DNA from: Candidatus Vecturithrix granuli
GTDB taxonomy: Bacteria; Moduliflexota; Moduliflexia; Moduliflexales; Moduliflexaceae
Reading direction: 5' to 3'
Assembly (NCBI GenBank): GCA_000739535.1
Contig: DF820466.1
Location: forward strand, 696,321 to 760,320
Length of the DNA: 64,000 bases
Every line of letters begins with the position of its first letter. The stretch's first letter is position 1. Under the pieces are notes generated by a model. That model made no database searches, was not told the DNA's origin, and worked only from the letters and a program-made list of their open reading frames with translations. Below, piece after piece: positions 26,364-35,450 of the stretch. The position numbers were made by a program, and so were the translations under genes.

Positions 26364-29198
26364 ATGCGTATGAAAAGTATCTGGGGGAAACTTGCGTTAA
26401 AAATTTCTCTGGTATTAATTGTGGTGCTCACAATTATTGGCGTTGCCGATGTGTACCAGCGATATCAGCAAAATGTAGCGGCATTGCAGGCAAAAGAAGA
26501 GCGCATTCTTCAGCAATTGAGTTTGATCTTAGGAAGTCCTGTCTATAATATTGATTATCCTCAGATCGAAAAAATTCTCTCGATCTATCTGCAGGATCAG
26601 GATGTGCTGGCGATCAATATTGTAGAACATGATCACGTCATCAAGTCTTTAGGAAAAGCCTCTCCAGAGTCGCAAGAACTCGTTGATCTGACGCAGCAGA
26701 CCGTACCATATCCGGCGGCCGATCAAAAATCTGCTCAAATTCTGCATGAAGAAGAGGTGTTAGCCACTGTCACGATCCTGTTTTCACGTCAAACCATCCA
26801 CGCAGAGATGCAGCGCGCGATTCTGATTGACGTCAGCAGCCTTGTGTTCGCCATTATCAGCGTCAGTCTGATGGTGTTAGTTCTGATGAAAACCCATGTG
26901 ACCCGGCATTTATGGTACCTTATCCAGGTCGCTCAACAGGTGGCTGTTGGAAATGTGAATGTGGCGTTGAACAAAGATGTCAGCAATGATGAAATCGGTC
27001 AATTACACCTTGCTATCCAGCACATGATCGCCTATATCAAAAATGCGACCTCGGTCGCTGAGCAAGTTGCCAGGCAGCAACTACAGGTAGAAATTCTTCC
27101 GGCCTCTGATCACGATGTGCTGAATCATTCCTTACAAAAAATGGTGACCAATCTGCAAGCCATGATCGCGCAAAATGCTCAAACTCTCCAGAAAATCGAA
27201 CACCAGAACTGGCTTAACGAGGGGCTGAACCAACTCAATGCCAACCTTCTCGGACAGATGTCGCTTGCAGAAACCTGTCAACGCGCAATAAGTTTTCTTG
27301 CTCGTTATGTCAACGCCGGACGAGGAGTTCTGTACCTCTATGATGCTGAACGCCACGTCTTAACATTCGGAGGATCCTTTGCCTTCACAGAAGACGAGCA
27401 TACGAAGCAAACATATCGTTTAGGAGAAGGAGTGATCGGACAGGTTGCTCTTGAACGACGCCCCATCGTTCTCAAGAATCTGAGCGGAAAGAATTATCGC
27501 ATACATACGGGAATCGTCAGTGAAAGCCCCAATTCGACGTACACCGTGCCGCTGATCTATAATAAAGAATTGTACGGGGCCCTGGAACTGGCTTCGTATG
27601 AACCGTTTGACGACCGGCAACAGCATTTTTTGCACGAAGCGAGTCAAGTGACGGCGACGGTCATCTTTTCAGCTTTGCAGCGGGAACGGGTACAAGAATT
27701 GCTGCGAACGTCGGAACAGGCGATCTTAGAGGCCGAAAATGCAGAACAGATCGCACAGCAGCAACGCGAAGAAGCCCAAAAAGCCAATGCGCAATTAAAG
27801 GAGCAACAACAGCAGTTACAGCAGCAAAGCGAAGAAATGCGGCAAATTAACGCTCATCTGGAAGAACAGCAACAGCAATTACAACAGCAAAGCGAAGAAC
27901 TCCGACAGCAGAATGAACACTTGAATCAGGCCAAAGAGGAATTAGTTCTTCGCGCAAAGCAAATGGAGCTTGTGAGCCAAGAGCGATTGGAATATTTTGC
28001 CAATATGTCGCATGAATTGCAAGGTCCTATTCAGTCGATCACTCTTCTTTCCGGCATCTTGAGCAAAAATGAAAAAGGGACATTTGAACCGCATGAGGTT
28101 CAGCAACTTGCAGCCATTTATAATTCCGGTCAGGAGTTACTCCGTTTACTCAATAACATGTTGGAATTGAGAAAAATCGAAGCAGGTGCGCTTACTGTGC
28201 TTCCTGCTCGTTTCTCCAGCGCCGATGTACTCGCGAATTGCCAGGAAACTTTTCAAACAGTCGCTCAAGAAAAAGGAGTGAACCTGATCGTGCAAGATGA
28301 ATTACGCGCCACGCTGGAAACCGATCAGGAAAAAATTGCACATATTCTCCAGAACCTTTTATCAATCGCGTTTCGCTATACGACCCAAGGTTCTGTGACG
28401 CTCAATATCTCTCCCCAGCGTGATAAGCCTGGGATTGTGCAATTTTCAATCAGCGATACCGGCACCCATGTTCCCAGGGAGAAATATCAGATCGTGACAG
28501 ATTCGGCGCAAGGCTTGACGAGCGGCGTTTCCAAAGATTTCGATGTGACTGAACTCGAATTTGCAATTGCCAGCGCTTATGCAAAATTGCTTAAAGGAAC
28601 GCTTGAGATCCTCAGTCAGGAAGAACAGGGGAACCTTATGATCCTGTCTCTTCCTGCCAACCCTGAACCCATACCAATGCGGGTTGACCAGCCAGAATAT
28701 CCGCTTGAAATGAGTGCGGCGCTCTGGCAGAAAGCTACGGTTCATGGGCCAGAAATGGATCGTCCTTCTGCCAATATTCAGGCTTATTCTCAAGCGCTCA
28801 CCATTTCAGAGCAACCCGATTTAGCAGGGAAAAAGATTTTAATTGCTGATGACGATATGAAAAATGTCTTTGTGCTGGCTTCTGCCCTCGAAAATCAGGG
28901 CGCAACTGTGGTTGAAGTCCACAACGGAAAAATCGCGCTGGATGTGCTGCGTCAGGATAATGAGGTTGATATGCTATTATTAGACATCATGATGCCAGTC
29001 ATGGATGGATATGCCACTCTGCGGGAGATTCGAGGGGATGAACGCTTGAAGCATCTTCCGGTAATTGTTCTGACAGCCAAAACTTTAGAAAACGAGCGCC
29101 AAAGATGTCTGGAAGCCGGAGCTGATGAGTATGTGTCAAAACCAGTCGATCACGATGCCTTCATTCGCTTGATCAATACCTGGGTTAAGAGACGCTAA
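26364..29198 (+). CDS. GAF sensor pseudokinase with intact receiver
   Basis: About 944 residues. There are two membrane helices (about 10-28 and 150-175) around a small extracytoplasmic domain, two HAMP units, a GAF domain (about 320-470), a coiled coil and a degenerate kinase. The H-box keeps His (NMSHELQGPIQ), but the N-box Asn is Ile (NLLSIAFRYT), G1 is DTGTHVP and G2 is lost (FDVTELEFAI), so ATP binding is unlikely. The C-terminal receiver is complete (LLDIMMPVMDG, VSKP) and closely resembles the last receiver of the 17939 protein. Start at MRMKSIW; repeat sequence lies upstream. It probably receives phosphate from a neighbouring kinase. Confidence 0.85.
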   Translation: MRMKSIWGKLALKISLVLIVVLTIIGVADVYQRYQQNVAALQAKEERILQQLSLILGSPVYNIDYPQIEKILSIYLQDQDVLAINIVEHDHVIKSLGKASPESQELVDLTQQTVPYPAADQKSAQILHEEEVLATVTILFSRQTIHAEMQRAILIDVSSLVFAIISVSLMVLVLMKTHVTRHLWYLIQVAQQVAVGNVNVALNKDVSNDEIGQLHLAIQHMIAYIKNATSVAEQVARQQLQVEILPASDHDVLNHSLQKMVTNLQAMIAQNAQTLQKIEHQNWLNEGLNQLNANLLGQMSLAETCQRAISFLARYVNAGRGVLYLYDAERHVLTFGGSFAFTEDEHTKQTYRLGEGVIGQVALERRPIVLKNLSGKNYRIHTGIVSESPNSTYTVPLIYNKELYGALELASYEPFDDRQQHFLHEASQVTATVIFSALQRERVQELLRTSEQAILEAENAEQIAQQQREEAQKANAQLKEQQQQLQQQSEEMRQINAHLEEQQQQLQQQSEELRQQNEHLNQAKEELVLRAKQMELVSQERLEYFANMSHELQGPIQSITLLSGILSKNEKGTFEPHEVQQLAAIYNSGQELLRLLNNMLELRKIEAGALTVLPARFSSADVLANCQETFQTVAQEKGVNLIVQDELRATLETDQEKIAHILQNLLSIAFRYTTQGSVTLNISPQRDKPGIVQFSISDTGTHVPREKYQIVTDSAQGLTSGVSKDFDVTELEFAIASAYAKLLKGTLEILSQEEQGNLMILSLPANPEPIPMRVDQPEYPLEMSAALWQKATVHGPEMDRPSANIQAYSQALTISEQPDLAGKKILIADDDMKNVFVLASALENQGATVVEVHNGKIALDVLRQDNEVDMLLLDIMMPVMDGYATLREIRGDERLKHLPVIVLTAKTLENERQRCLEAGADEYVSKPVDHDAFIRLINTWVKRR

Positions 29199-29256
29199 AA
29201 CGCATTCTTTCCATTAGCTTGAGATTGTATACAAGCTAAGGAAAAGAGAGGAATAT

Positions 29257-31326
29257 ATGGTAGCACAAGCGATGTATGCTATTTTAATTGTGGATGATAA
29301 TCCAAATAATTTGTTTACTTTACGAACTCTATTGGAAGATCATCTTGATGCGGAAGTGATAGAGGCGGATTCGGGCGCGAAAGCGTTGGAACAGGTGACA
29401 ATGCGGAAAATCGATCTGATTCTCCTGGATATTCAAATGCCTGATATGGATGGGTTTGAAGTCGCTGAGTTAATTCGTCGCAGAAAACGATTTCAACATA
29501 TTCCCATTATTTTTCTAACCGCGATCTATAAATCCGAAGAATTTAAACAACGCGGATTACAGGGCGGAGCTATTGATTATTTAACCAAACCGATCGACGA
29601 TACGATTCTGCTGAATCGAGTCAGCGCGTATTTACGTCTCATCGAAGAAGAACGTGCCTTTAACCGCCAATTACAACAGGTCAATACCCAACTTCAGCAA
29701 GAAATTGAAGAACGGAAACGGGCAGAAGAACAGTTGCGGCGGTTATCTTTGGAACTTGATCGGGAACGAGCCTTATTAAAAAGTTTAATTGATTCCATTC
29801 CAGACCTCATTTTTTACAAAGATCTTGAGGGCGTTTATCTTGGCTGTAATCCGGCCTTTGCTGAATTAGTTGGCCGCGACCTGGCGGATATTGTTGGAAA
29901 AACAGATTTTGATCTCTTTCCACACAAGGCTGCTCACATTTTTCGAGAGAAAGATCAGCGCATCCTGAACGACGGGCATCCTCGTAATAATGAACAATGG
30001 CTGACCTATCCGGATCAGCGTCAGATTTTGGTGGATACCCTGGAAACTCCGTACTGGGGGCCAGATGGAAACATGATGGGGTTGATCGGGATTTCGCGCG
30101 ACATTACCGAACGTAAACATGCAGCCCAGGAACTGGAAAAATTAAATCAGCAATTGAAAGAAGCCAGTTTACACAAAAGCGCCTTTCTGGCGAATATGAG
30201 CCATGAATTGCGTACCCCCCTGAATGCGGTCATTGGATATACCTCGTTGACGCTAAACTCCCTGAAAGAAAGCCTGTCGCCTGAACACCTGGTTAATCTA
30301 ACCAAAGCCGAACGCTCGGCCCACGCCCTCTTACAGTTGATTAACGATGTCCTTGATTTTTCGAAAATCGAAGCCGGACAAATGGAAACCTTGATTGAGG
30401 AGATCGATGTCCGCGACATTATTGAAGAAATTACAATAACAGCCGAAGGCTTAGTTTTAGATAAACCGGTAGAACTTAAAATGGAAATCGCTGACGAATT
30501 ACCTCTGGTTGAGAGCGATTATACCAAAGTCAAACAAGTACTGAATAATCTGGTAGGTAATGCCATTAAATTTACCCCTGAAGGGTCTGTAACCGTTCGC
30601 GCCAGGCTGCTTGATGATGTTGCCGCGATCAGGGTTGAAGTCGAAGATACCGGATCGGGGATTGCTCCGGAAAAGCTTGAACATGTGTTCGAATCGTTTA
30701 AACAGGCTGACAAATCCACTTCAAAAGAATTCGGAGGAACTGGCCTGGGTCTGGCGATTAGCAAAAGTTTTTGTAACATGCTTGGCATCACGATTGGCGT
30801 CGAAAGCGAACTCGACAAAGGGACACTTTTCTGGCTGCACATCCCAATGCGCATTCCCACACAAGGACCTGACAAAAAGGCTGAGCTTAAACACAAACAC
30901 GTGGCGATTTCAGTTTCGGAGAGTCTGCCTCAACGCGGAGATAAGGTTTCAGATTATGAAACCGTGTTAGTGATTGATGATGATGATTTGAACTTAGCAT
31001 TAACCAGCACGATTTTTCAGAATGCCGGTTACACGGTATATAAAACGTCATCAGGCCGAGAAGGGATTGTCATGGCGCAAAATATCTTGCCGGATGTGAT
31101 TTTAGTTGATATCGCGATGCCTGATATGAACGGATATGAAGTGACGCGGGTCTTGAAAGCGAATCCGGCAACTTCTGCGATTCCCATTATTGCCTGTACA
31201 GCCCTGGCAACCAGGGAATCCGAGGAAAGGGCCATCGAGGCCGGGTGCTGCAGCGTGCTCAGGCGACCAATTGAACCACAATATTTAGTCGAACATGTCA
31301 GAGAAATCGTCCTCAATAAGCCATAA
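29257..31326 (+). CDS. Hybrid kinase REC-PAS-HisKA-HATPase-REC
   Basis: A 689-residue cytoplasmic protein. The N-terminal receiver is intact (LLDIQMPDMDG, YLTKP) and close to that of the 14356 protein. A PAS domain (about 180-290) and a complete kinase core (NMSHELRTPLN, VGNAIKFT, DTGSGIA, GGTGLGLAI), close to the 16250 protein, follow. The C-terminal receiver has the phosphoacceptor (LVDIAMPDMNG), but the conserved Lys-Pro is Arg-Pro (CCSVLRRPI), which may slow phosphorylation or signalling. It looks like a chimera of the first two kinases of the block. The SD AAGAGAGGA lies 6 bp before the ATG. Confidence 0.9.
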   Translation: MVAQAMYAILIVDDNPNNLFTLRTLLEDHLDAEVIEADSGAKALEQVTMRKIDLILLDIQMPDMDGFEVAELIRRRKRFQHIPIIFLTAIYKSEEFKQRGLQGGAIDYLTKPIDDTILLNRVSAYLRLIEEERAFNRQLQQVNTQLQQEIEERKRAEEQLRRLSLELDRERALLKSLIDSIPDLIFYKDLEGVYLGCNPAFAELVGRDLADIVGKTDFDLFPHKAAHIFREKDQRILNDGHPRNNEQWLTYPDQRQILVDTLETPYWGPDGNMMGLIGISRDITERKHAAQELEKLNQQLKEASLHKSAFLANMSHELRTPLNAVIGYTSLTLNSLKESLSPEHLVNLTKAERSAHALLQLINDVLDFSKIEAGQMETLIEEIDVRDIIEEITITAEGLVLDKPVELKMEIADELPLVESDYTKVKQVLNNLVGNAIKFTPEGSVTVRARLLDDVAAIRVEVEDTGSGIAPEKLEHVFESFKQADKSTSKEFGGTGLGLAISKSFCNMLGITIGVESELDKGTLFWLHIPMRIPTQGPDKKAELKHKHVAISVSESLPQRGDKVSDYETVLVIDDDDLNLALTSTIFQNAGYTVYKTSSGREGIVMAQNILPDVILVDIAMPDMNGYEVTRVLKANPATSAIPIIACTALATRESEERAIEAGCCSVLRRPIEPQYLVEHVREIVLNKP

Positions 31327-31348
31327 CATTCCAGGCAGAAAAACCGGC

Positions 31349-31383
31349 AAAAAAACCAGGTTTCTTCAAGAAACCTGATTTTT
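31349..31383 (+). terminator. Terminator-like hairpin, AACCAGG family
   Basis: AAAAACCAGGTTTCTTC..GAAACCTGATTTTT lies between the last kinase and the CheB-CheR gene. One mismatch in the right arm. Confidence 0.6.
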
Positions 31384-31422
31384 AGAAAACCCCAAAACTT
31401 TCGTTCAGGTATTGAGGGTCGT

Positions 31423-33156
31423 ATGAATCAACACATTCGCTCTGAGATTATTCACAAGCAACATCATATATCTATCATGGGTTTAATGGATGCCCCTGAA
31501 GATCAACAATGCTTCCTGGCTGCTATCCAGCAGCGTGATGGCGTTGAAGAACTTCATATTACGGTTTTTGAGGCCAAATTCCTGCCAGCCATGGTTATTG
31601 AAGCGTTAAAAGCACATGTGAACCAGTATTCGAACATCCCGCTCAAATTATTTATTTTGCACCGCCATCTTTCGCTGTATTTAAGCCGCCTGGGTCTTCA
31701 AAATCGCCTGGTGTTTGAAAAATCCTTACTCCCTGCGACAAGTCAACAGATCAGAGCAGTGGCTATCGGAGGATCAGCGGAAAGCCTGGACAAAATTTTT
31801 CTGATCGTGAAGAGTCTCCCTTTAGCTGATATTAGTGTGTTTATCGTCCAACACTTTCCGAAAGATGCCCGCAACATTTTAGATACGCTGCTCCTGGATA
31901 AAACCCGCTATCGCACCGTCATTCCTCAAGACGGAACAACCATTGAAACCAATGCCATCTACATTGCACCATCAGATTTTCATCTCAAAGTTGAACATGG
32001 CGTAATTCGCCTGACAAAAGAGGCGCCAGTTAATTATTCTCGTCCCTCTATTGATGTCTTGTTTGAGTCGCTTTCACAGGAATATAAACAGGGGTTGCTG
32101 GCAATTTTATTGTGCGGGTACGGCAGCGATGGCAGTCATTCGTTAAAAACACTTGCTGCTCATGGCGCGCGTATTCTCATTGAAGATCCGCTCGATTGTT
32201 CCGCCCGCGACATGCCTCAAAATGCCCTGAAAACAGGATATTATCACTATAAATTCCCGATTCAGGAACTGGCGCATTATGTGTCCCGTATCATTCGGAA
32301 AGAAGAAATGGTTTTTGATCACCAGGAAATCATGGAGTTTTTGAATTTGCTGCACAAACGCTATGGTTATGATTATCAGGAATATAGCGTGGAGAGCATT
32401 AAACGCCGTCTGCAAAAAATGATGCTTGACCGGGGGTTTAGCCAATTTGAGCATTTTTCCTCGCACGTGCTGCAAGATTCCGAACTGTTCGAAGAACTCT
32501 TCCTGGAATTTTCCATTAATGTGACGCACTTTTTCCGAAATCCGGAAGTCTTTTACGCCATTCGCGAAAAAATTCTGCCCTATTTAGACACCTATCCTCA
32601 CATTAAAATCTGGTGCGCCGGCTGCTCAACCGGCGAAGAGCCCTATTCCCTTGCAATGCTCCTGGACGAAGCCGACCTCCTGAAAAAATCGCAGATTTAC
32701 GCTACTGATATTAATCCCTTTGTGATTGCTGAAGCCAAAAATGGGTTGTATAGCATGGAGCCTCTTGATATTGATCAGCAAAATTATCAGGCCAGCGGAG
32801 GCGCGAAACACTTTTTAGACTATTTTGACCAGACTTTTGACATCCTCAAAATCAAACCGTTTCTGCGAGAAAAAATCTTGTTTTTTCAGCACAGCCTTGT
32901 CAATAGCGGCATCCTCAACGAATTCCAGTTAATTTTGTGCCGGAATGTCTTAATTTATTTTAATCAAACGCTACAAAAGAAAACGCTGCGATTGTTTGCA
33001 GAGTCCCTCGACCGCCGCAGCTTTCTCATTTTGGGAGAAAGCGAAGCTCTGCCTGTTCTGGAGAAAGAGTGCATGTTTGAAGAATTTGATCCTCTCCATA
33101 AAATTTTCAGAAAACGGAAATTTGTGCCGCCTGAGCAAAGAATCTCTGGATTGTAA
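31423..33156 (+). CDS. CheB-CheR fusion protein
   Basis: A 577-residue two-domain chemotaxis-type enzyme. About 100 N-terminal residues are of uncertain fold (possibly STAS-like). A CheB methylesterase domain (about 108-290) has all three catalytic residues: Ser in AIGGSAES (118), His in VQHFP (144) and Asp in GYGSDGS (236). A CheR methyltransferase domain (about 305-560) contains GCSTGEEPYS (near 402) and the NVLIYF region. The fusion normally adds and removes methyl groups on chemoreceptor glutamates, but no MCP, CheA or CheW is in the window. The linked HAMP receptors may be the substrates, or the protein may be a scaffold. The start follows GAGGG. Confidence 0.85.
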   Translation: MNQHIRSEIIHKQHHISIMGLMDAPEDQQCFLAAIQQRDGVEELHITVFEAKFLPAMVIEALKAHVNQYSNIPLKLFILHRHLSLYLSRLGLQNRLVFEKSLLPATSQQIRAVAIGGSAESLDKIFLIVKSLPLADISVFIVQHFPKDARNILDTLLLDKTRYRTVIPQDGTTIETNAIYIAPSDFHLKVEHGVIRLTKEAPVNYSRPSIDVLFESLSQEYKQGLLAILLCGYGSDGSHSLKTLAAHGARILIEDPLDCSARDMPQNALKTGYYHYKFPIQELAHYVSRIIRKEEMVFDHQEIMEFLNLLHKRYGYDYQEYSVESIKRRLQKMMLDRGFSQFEHFSSHVLQDSELFEELFLEFSINVTHFFRNPEVFYAIREKILPYLDTYPHIKIWCAGCSTGEEPYSLAMLLDEADLLKKSQIYATDINPFVIAEAKNGLYSMEPLDIDQQNYQASGGAKHFLDYFDQTFDILKIKPFLREKILFFQHSLVNSGILNEFQLILCRNVLIYFNQTLQKKTLRLFAESLDRRSFLILGESEALPVLEKECMFEEFDPLHKIFRKRKFVPPEQRISGL

Positions 33157-33378
33157 GTTGTTTCAAAAATATGATATTTTTCTGTTGACATTTTTTCCTG
33201 CCTGATAAAAATAACTCACTTCAAATCTCAGGTATTGACAAAATAAAAGTCAGACCGAATATGTATGATGTTGACCAACTTCACGTGATTATTCTCGCAC
33301 AGAAGTCAATTAACCCTGACAGCCTGTATCATCTGATCACAAATCATCAATTGCTCTATAAGTAAGGAGAACGTAACT
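33157..33378. other. Spacer upstream of PEP carboxykinase
   Basis: Two TTGACA boxes (33185 and 33235) occur without convincing -10 partners at standard spacing. No gene or repeat is seen. Confidence 0.3.
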
Positions 33379-35343
33379 ATGCTGGAACTGAAAAAAGGGA
33401 TAAATATTCTCGCTGAAATCGGCGGAATAACAACCTTAGATGAGGCACACGCCTTATTTGCGAAAAAATGCGACCAGGAAAATTTAGCGAAACTGAAGAA
33501 GATCACCAATGGAGAAGCCTTGATACAGATTGCGAATGCCATTGCCATGATGCAGCCTGATTCCATCTTTGTCAATACTGGTTCAGAAGCTGATAAACTC
33601 ACGATCCGACAGATGAGTATTACGAAAGGCGAAGAACAACCCTTAGCGATGAAAGATCATACCATCCATTTTGATTATGAGAAGGAACAAGGGCGCGTGG
33701 TTGATAAAACCGCGTACATAACCAACGAAGATGAAGAAACTAGCGTGATGGCCCGTAAAATTCTGCGAAATGAAGCCTATGAATATGTCAAAACAGAAAT
33801 GAGTGGCATTGCCAAAGGCAAATGTCTGCTCATCGGGTTTTTCAGCCGTGGTCCGATTGGCGCGAAAGGCTCGTTACCGGCGATGGAGATCACCACGTCA
33901 ACCTACGTTATGCACTCTGCCAATTTGTTGTATCGCAATGTCTATCATCACTTTGACGCTGAGGTCGAACGCGTGGGTTACGTGATTACCAATGTCCACA
34001 GCGAAGGGACGAGCGATCCGGCTAACTTCCCGAAAATGCGCGTATTTATGGATCGCAGTTGGCTGACGACTTTCTCCATGCACTGTACGTACGCCGGCAA
34101 CACGCTGCTCATGAAGAAAGGAAATCACCGCTTTGCGGTCGATCTTGCGACCTATTACCAGAAAGAATCGCAACTCTCTGAACACATGTTTATCACCGGA
34201 CTCAAAGGCCCGGGCGGCCGCACCACCTATTTTGCCGGGGCAGCACCCTCTGGCTGCGGCAAAACCACGACTGCCATGGTCGGCACAGACTTTATCGGCG
34301 ACGATTTGGCGCAAATCTGGATTGACGACGATGGCATCGTACGAGCCGTCAACCCGGAATTTGGCATTTTTGGCATTGTTGAAGACGTAAATCGTGAAGG
34401 CGATCCGCTCCTCATGAAGTGTCTGCGTGAAGAAGGAGCTGAGGTCATCTGGTCCAACGTGCTAATTGATGAGAATAGGGTGCCGCACTGGGTTGGACAT
34501 GGCGAAGAGATGCCAAAAAAAGGCATCAATTATACGGGCGAATGGTGGGAAGGCAAAACCGATGAAAACGGCAAACCGGTGCCGCCCTCCAATCCGAATG
34601 CGCGTTGTACCCTGCTGAGCACGAATATTGAGAACTATAACGAAAAGATGGCCGAAGATCCGAAAGGCGCGCCCATCAGAGTCATTACCTATAGCGGGCG
34701 CGACAGCGACACCATGCCGCCTATTGTTGTCGCCAAAAATCCGGATCAGGGTGTCGCCATCGGTGCGTCAATTCTCTCCGCTGCTACCGCTACAGAAGTC
34801 GGCGTGTCTGGCGTGCGGCGTCAGCCCTGGGCCAATGAGCCCTTTATCCCCGGCCCATTGGCAGATTACATGGACGCGCAGTTTCTCTTCTTTAATTCGC
34901 CGAAGATCAAGGAAAAACCCATCATGGCCGGCTTAAACTACTTCCTGACCTACGGCGCGCGCGGCGGCGAAGGCAAAAAACTGCTCGGCGAAAAACGCGA
35001 CGTGAAAGTCTGGCTTGGCTGGCTGGAACTCTACGCCAATGGCGATGTGGACGCTATCGAAACGCCTATCGGTTTTATTCCGAAATACAACGATCTGAAA
35101 ACCCTGTTTGCCGGTATTGACAAAGCGTATCCGCAAGAACTGTACAACAAACAGTTCGCCTTGTATATTGATAATATTATCAGACGGATTGACCTTCAGG
35201 AAGAAGCCTATAAAAAAGAGCAAAATGTTCCTGAAAAACTGTTTGAAGTGTATGAAGAAGAACGCAGTGGTTTGGAAGCGTTGAAAGCCAAATATGGCTC
35301 GATTGTTTCGGTTGAAGAATTGATCGAAGCTGTCAATCAATAA
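33379..35343 (+). CDS. pckG: Phosphoenolpyruvate carboxykinase (GTP)
   Basis: A 654-residue enzyme that interconverts oxaloacetate and phosphoenolpyruvate with GTP/GDP. GTP-type markers: the P-loop APSGCGKTTTAM (near 290) with the catalytic cysteine, DFIGDDLAQIW downstream, NPEFGIFG, and the C-terminal WLGWL...AIETPIGFIP. It is somewhat longer than typical GTP enzymes (about 600). Cytosolic; gluconeogenesis or anaplerosis. AAGGAGAA lies 8 bp before the ATG, and a strong terminator follows, so it is probably monocistronic. The P-loop (GCGKTTT where GACGKTN is more common) fits a divergent branch. Confidence 0.9.
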   Translation: MLELKKGINILAEIGGITTLDEAHALFAKKCDQENLAKLKKITNGEALIQIANAIAMMQPDSIFVNTGSEADKLTIRQMSITKGEEQPLAMKDHTIHFDYEKEQGRVVDKTAYITNEDEETSVMARKILRNEAYEYVKTEMSGIAKGKCLLIGFFSRGPIGAKGSLPAMEITTSTYVMHSANLLYRNVYHHFDAEVERVGYVITNVHSEGTSDPANFPKMRVFMDRSWLTTFSMHCTYAGNTLLMKKGNHRFAVDLATYYQKESQLSEHMFITGLKGPGGRTTYFAGAAPSGCGKTTTAMVGTDFIGDDLAQIWIDDDGIVRAVNPEFGIFGIVEDVNREGDPLLMKCLREEGAEVIWSNVLIDENRVPHWVGHGEEMPKKGINYTGEWWEGKTDENGKPVPPSNPNARCTLLSTNIENYNEKMAEDPKGAPIRVITYSGRDSDTMPPIVVAKNPDQGVAIGASILSAATATEVGVSGVRRQPWANEPFIPGPLADYMDAQFLFFNSPKIKEKPIMAGLNYFLTYGARGGEGKKLLGEKRDVKVWLGWLELYANGDVDAIETPIGFIPKYNDLKTLFAGIDKAYPQELYNKQFALYIDNIIRRIDLQEEAYKKEQNVPEKLFEVYEEERSGLEALKAKYGSIVSVEELIEAVNQ

Positions 35344-35359
35344 GAGATGCCTGGAATAT

Positions 35360-35397
35360 CCCTGACGCGGCGAGTGTGTCAGGGGTGTTTTTTTTTC
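35360..35397 (+). terminator. Rho-independent terminator of pckG
   Basis: Stem CCCTGAC / GTCAGGG with an 11-nt loop, then TGTTTTTTTTT. Confidence 0.85.
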
Positions 35398-35422
35398 GAC
35401 TGCCTGCTAGCCGATAGGAGTA

Positions 35423-35439
35423 CCAAAGCTCGTCTTTGG
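35423..35439. repeat. Mini-hairpin between SD and start codon
   Basis: CCAAAG and CTTTGG with a 5-nt loop lie right after ATAGGAGTA and before the first ATG of the methyltransferase. This again places a hairpin directly behind an AGGAGT box. Confidence 0.5.
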
Positions 35440-35450
35440 CTGTCAAATTT

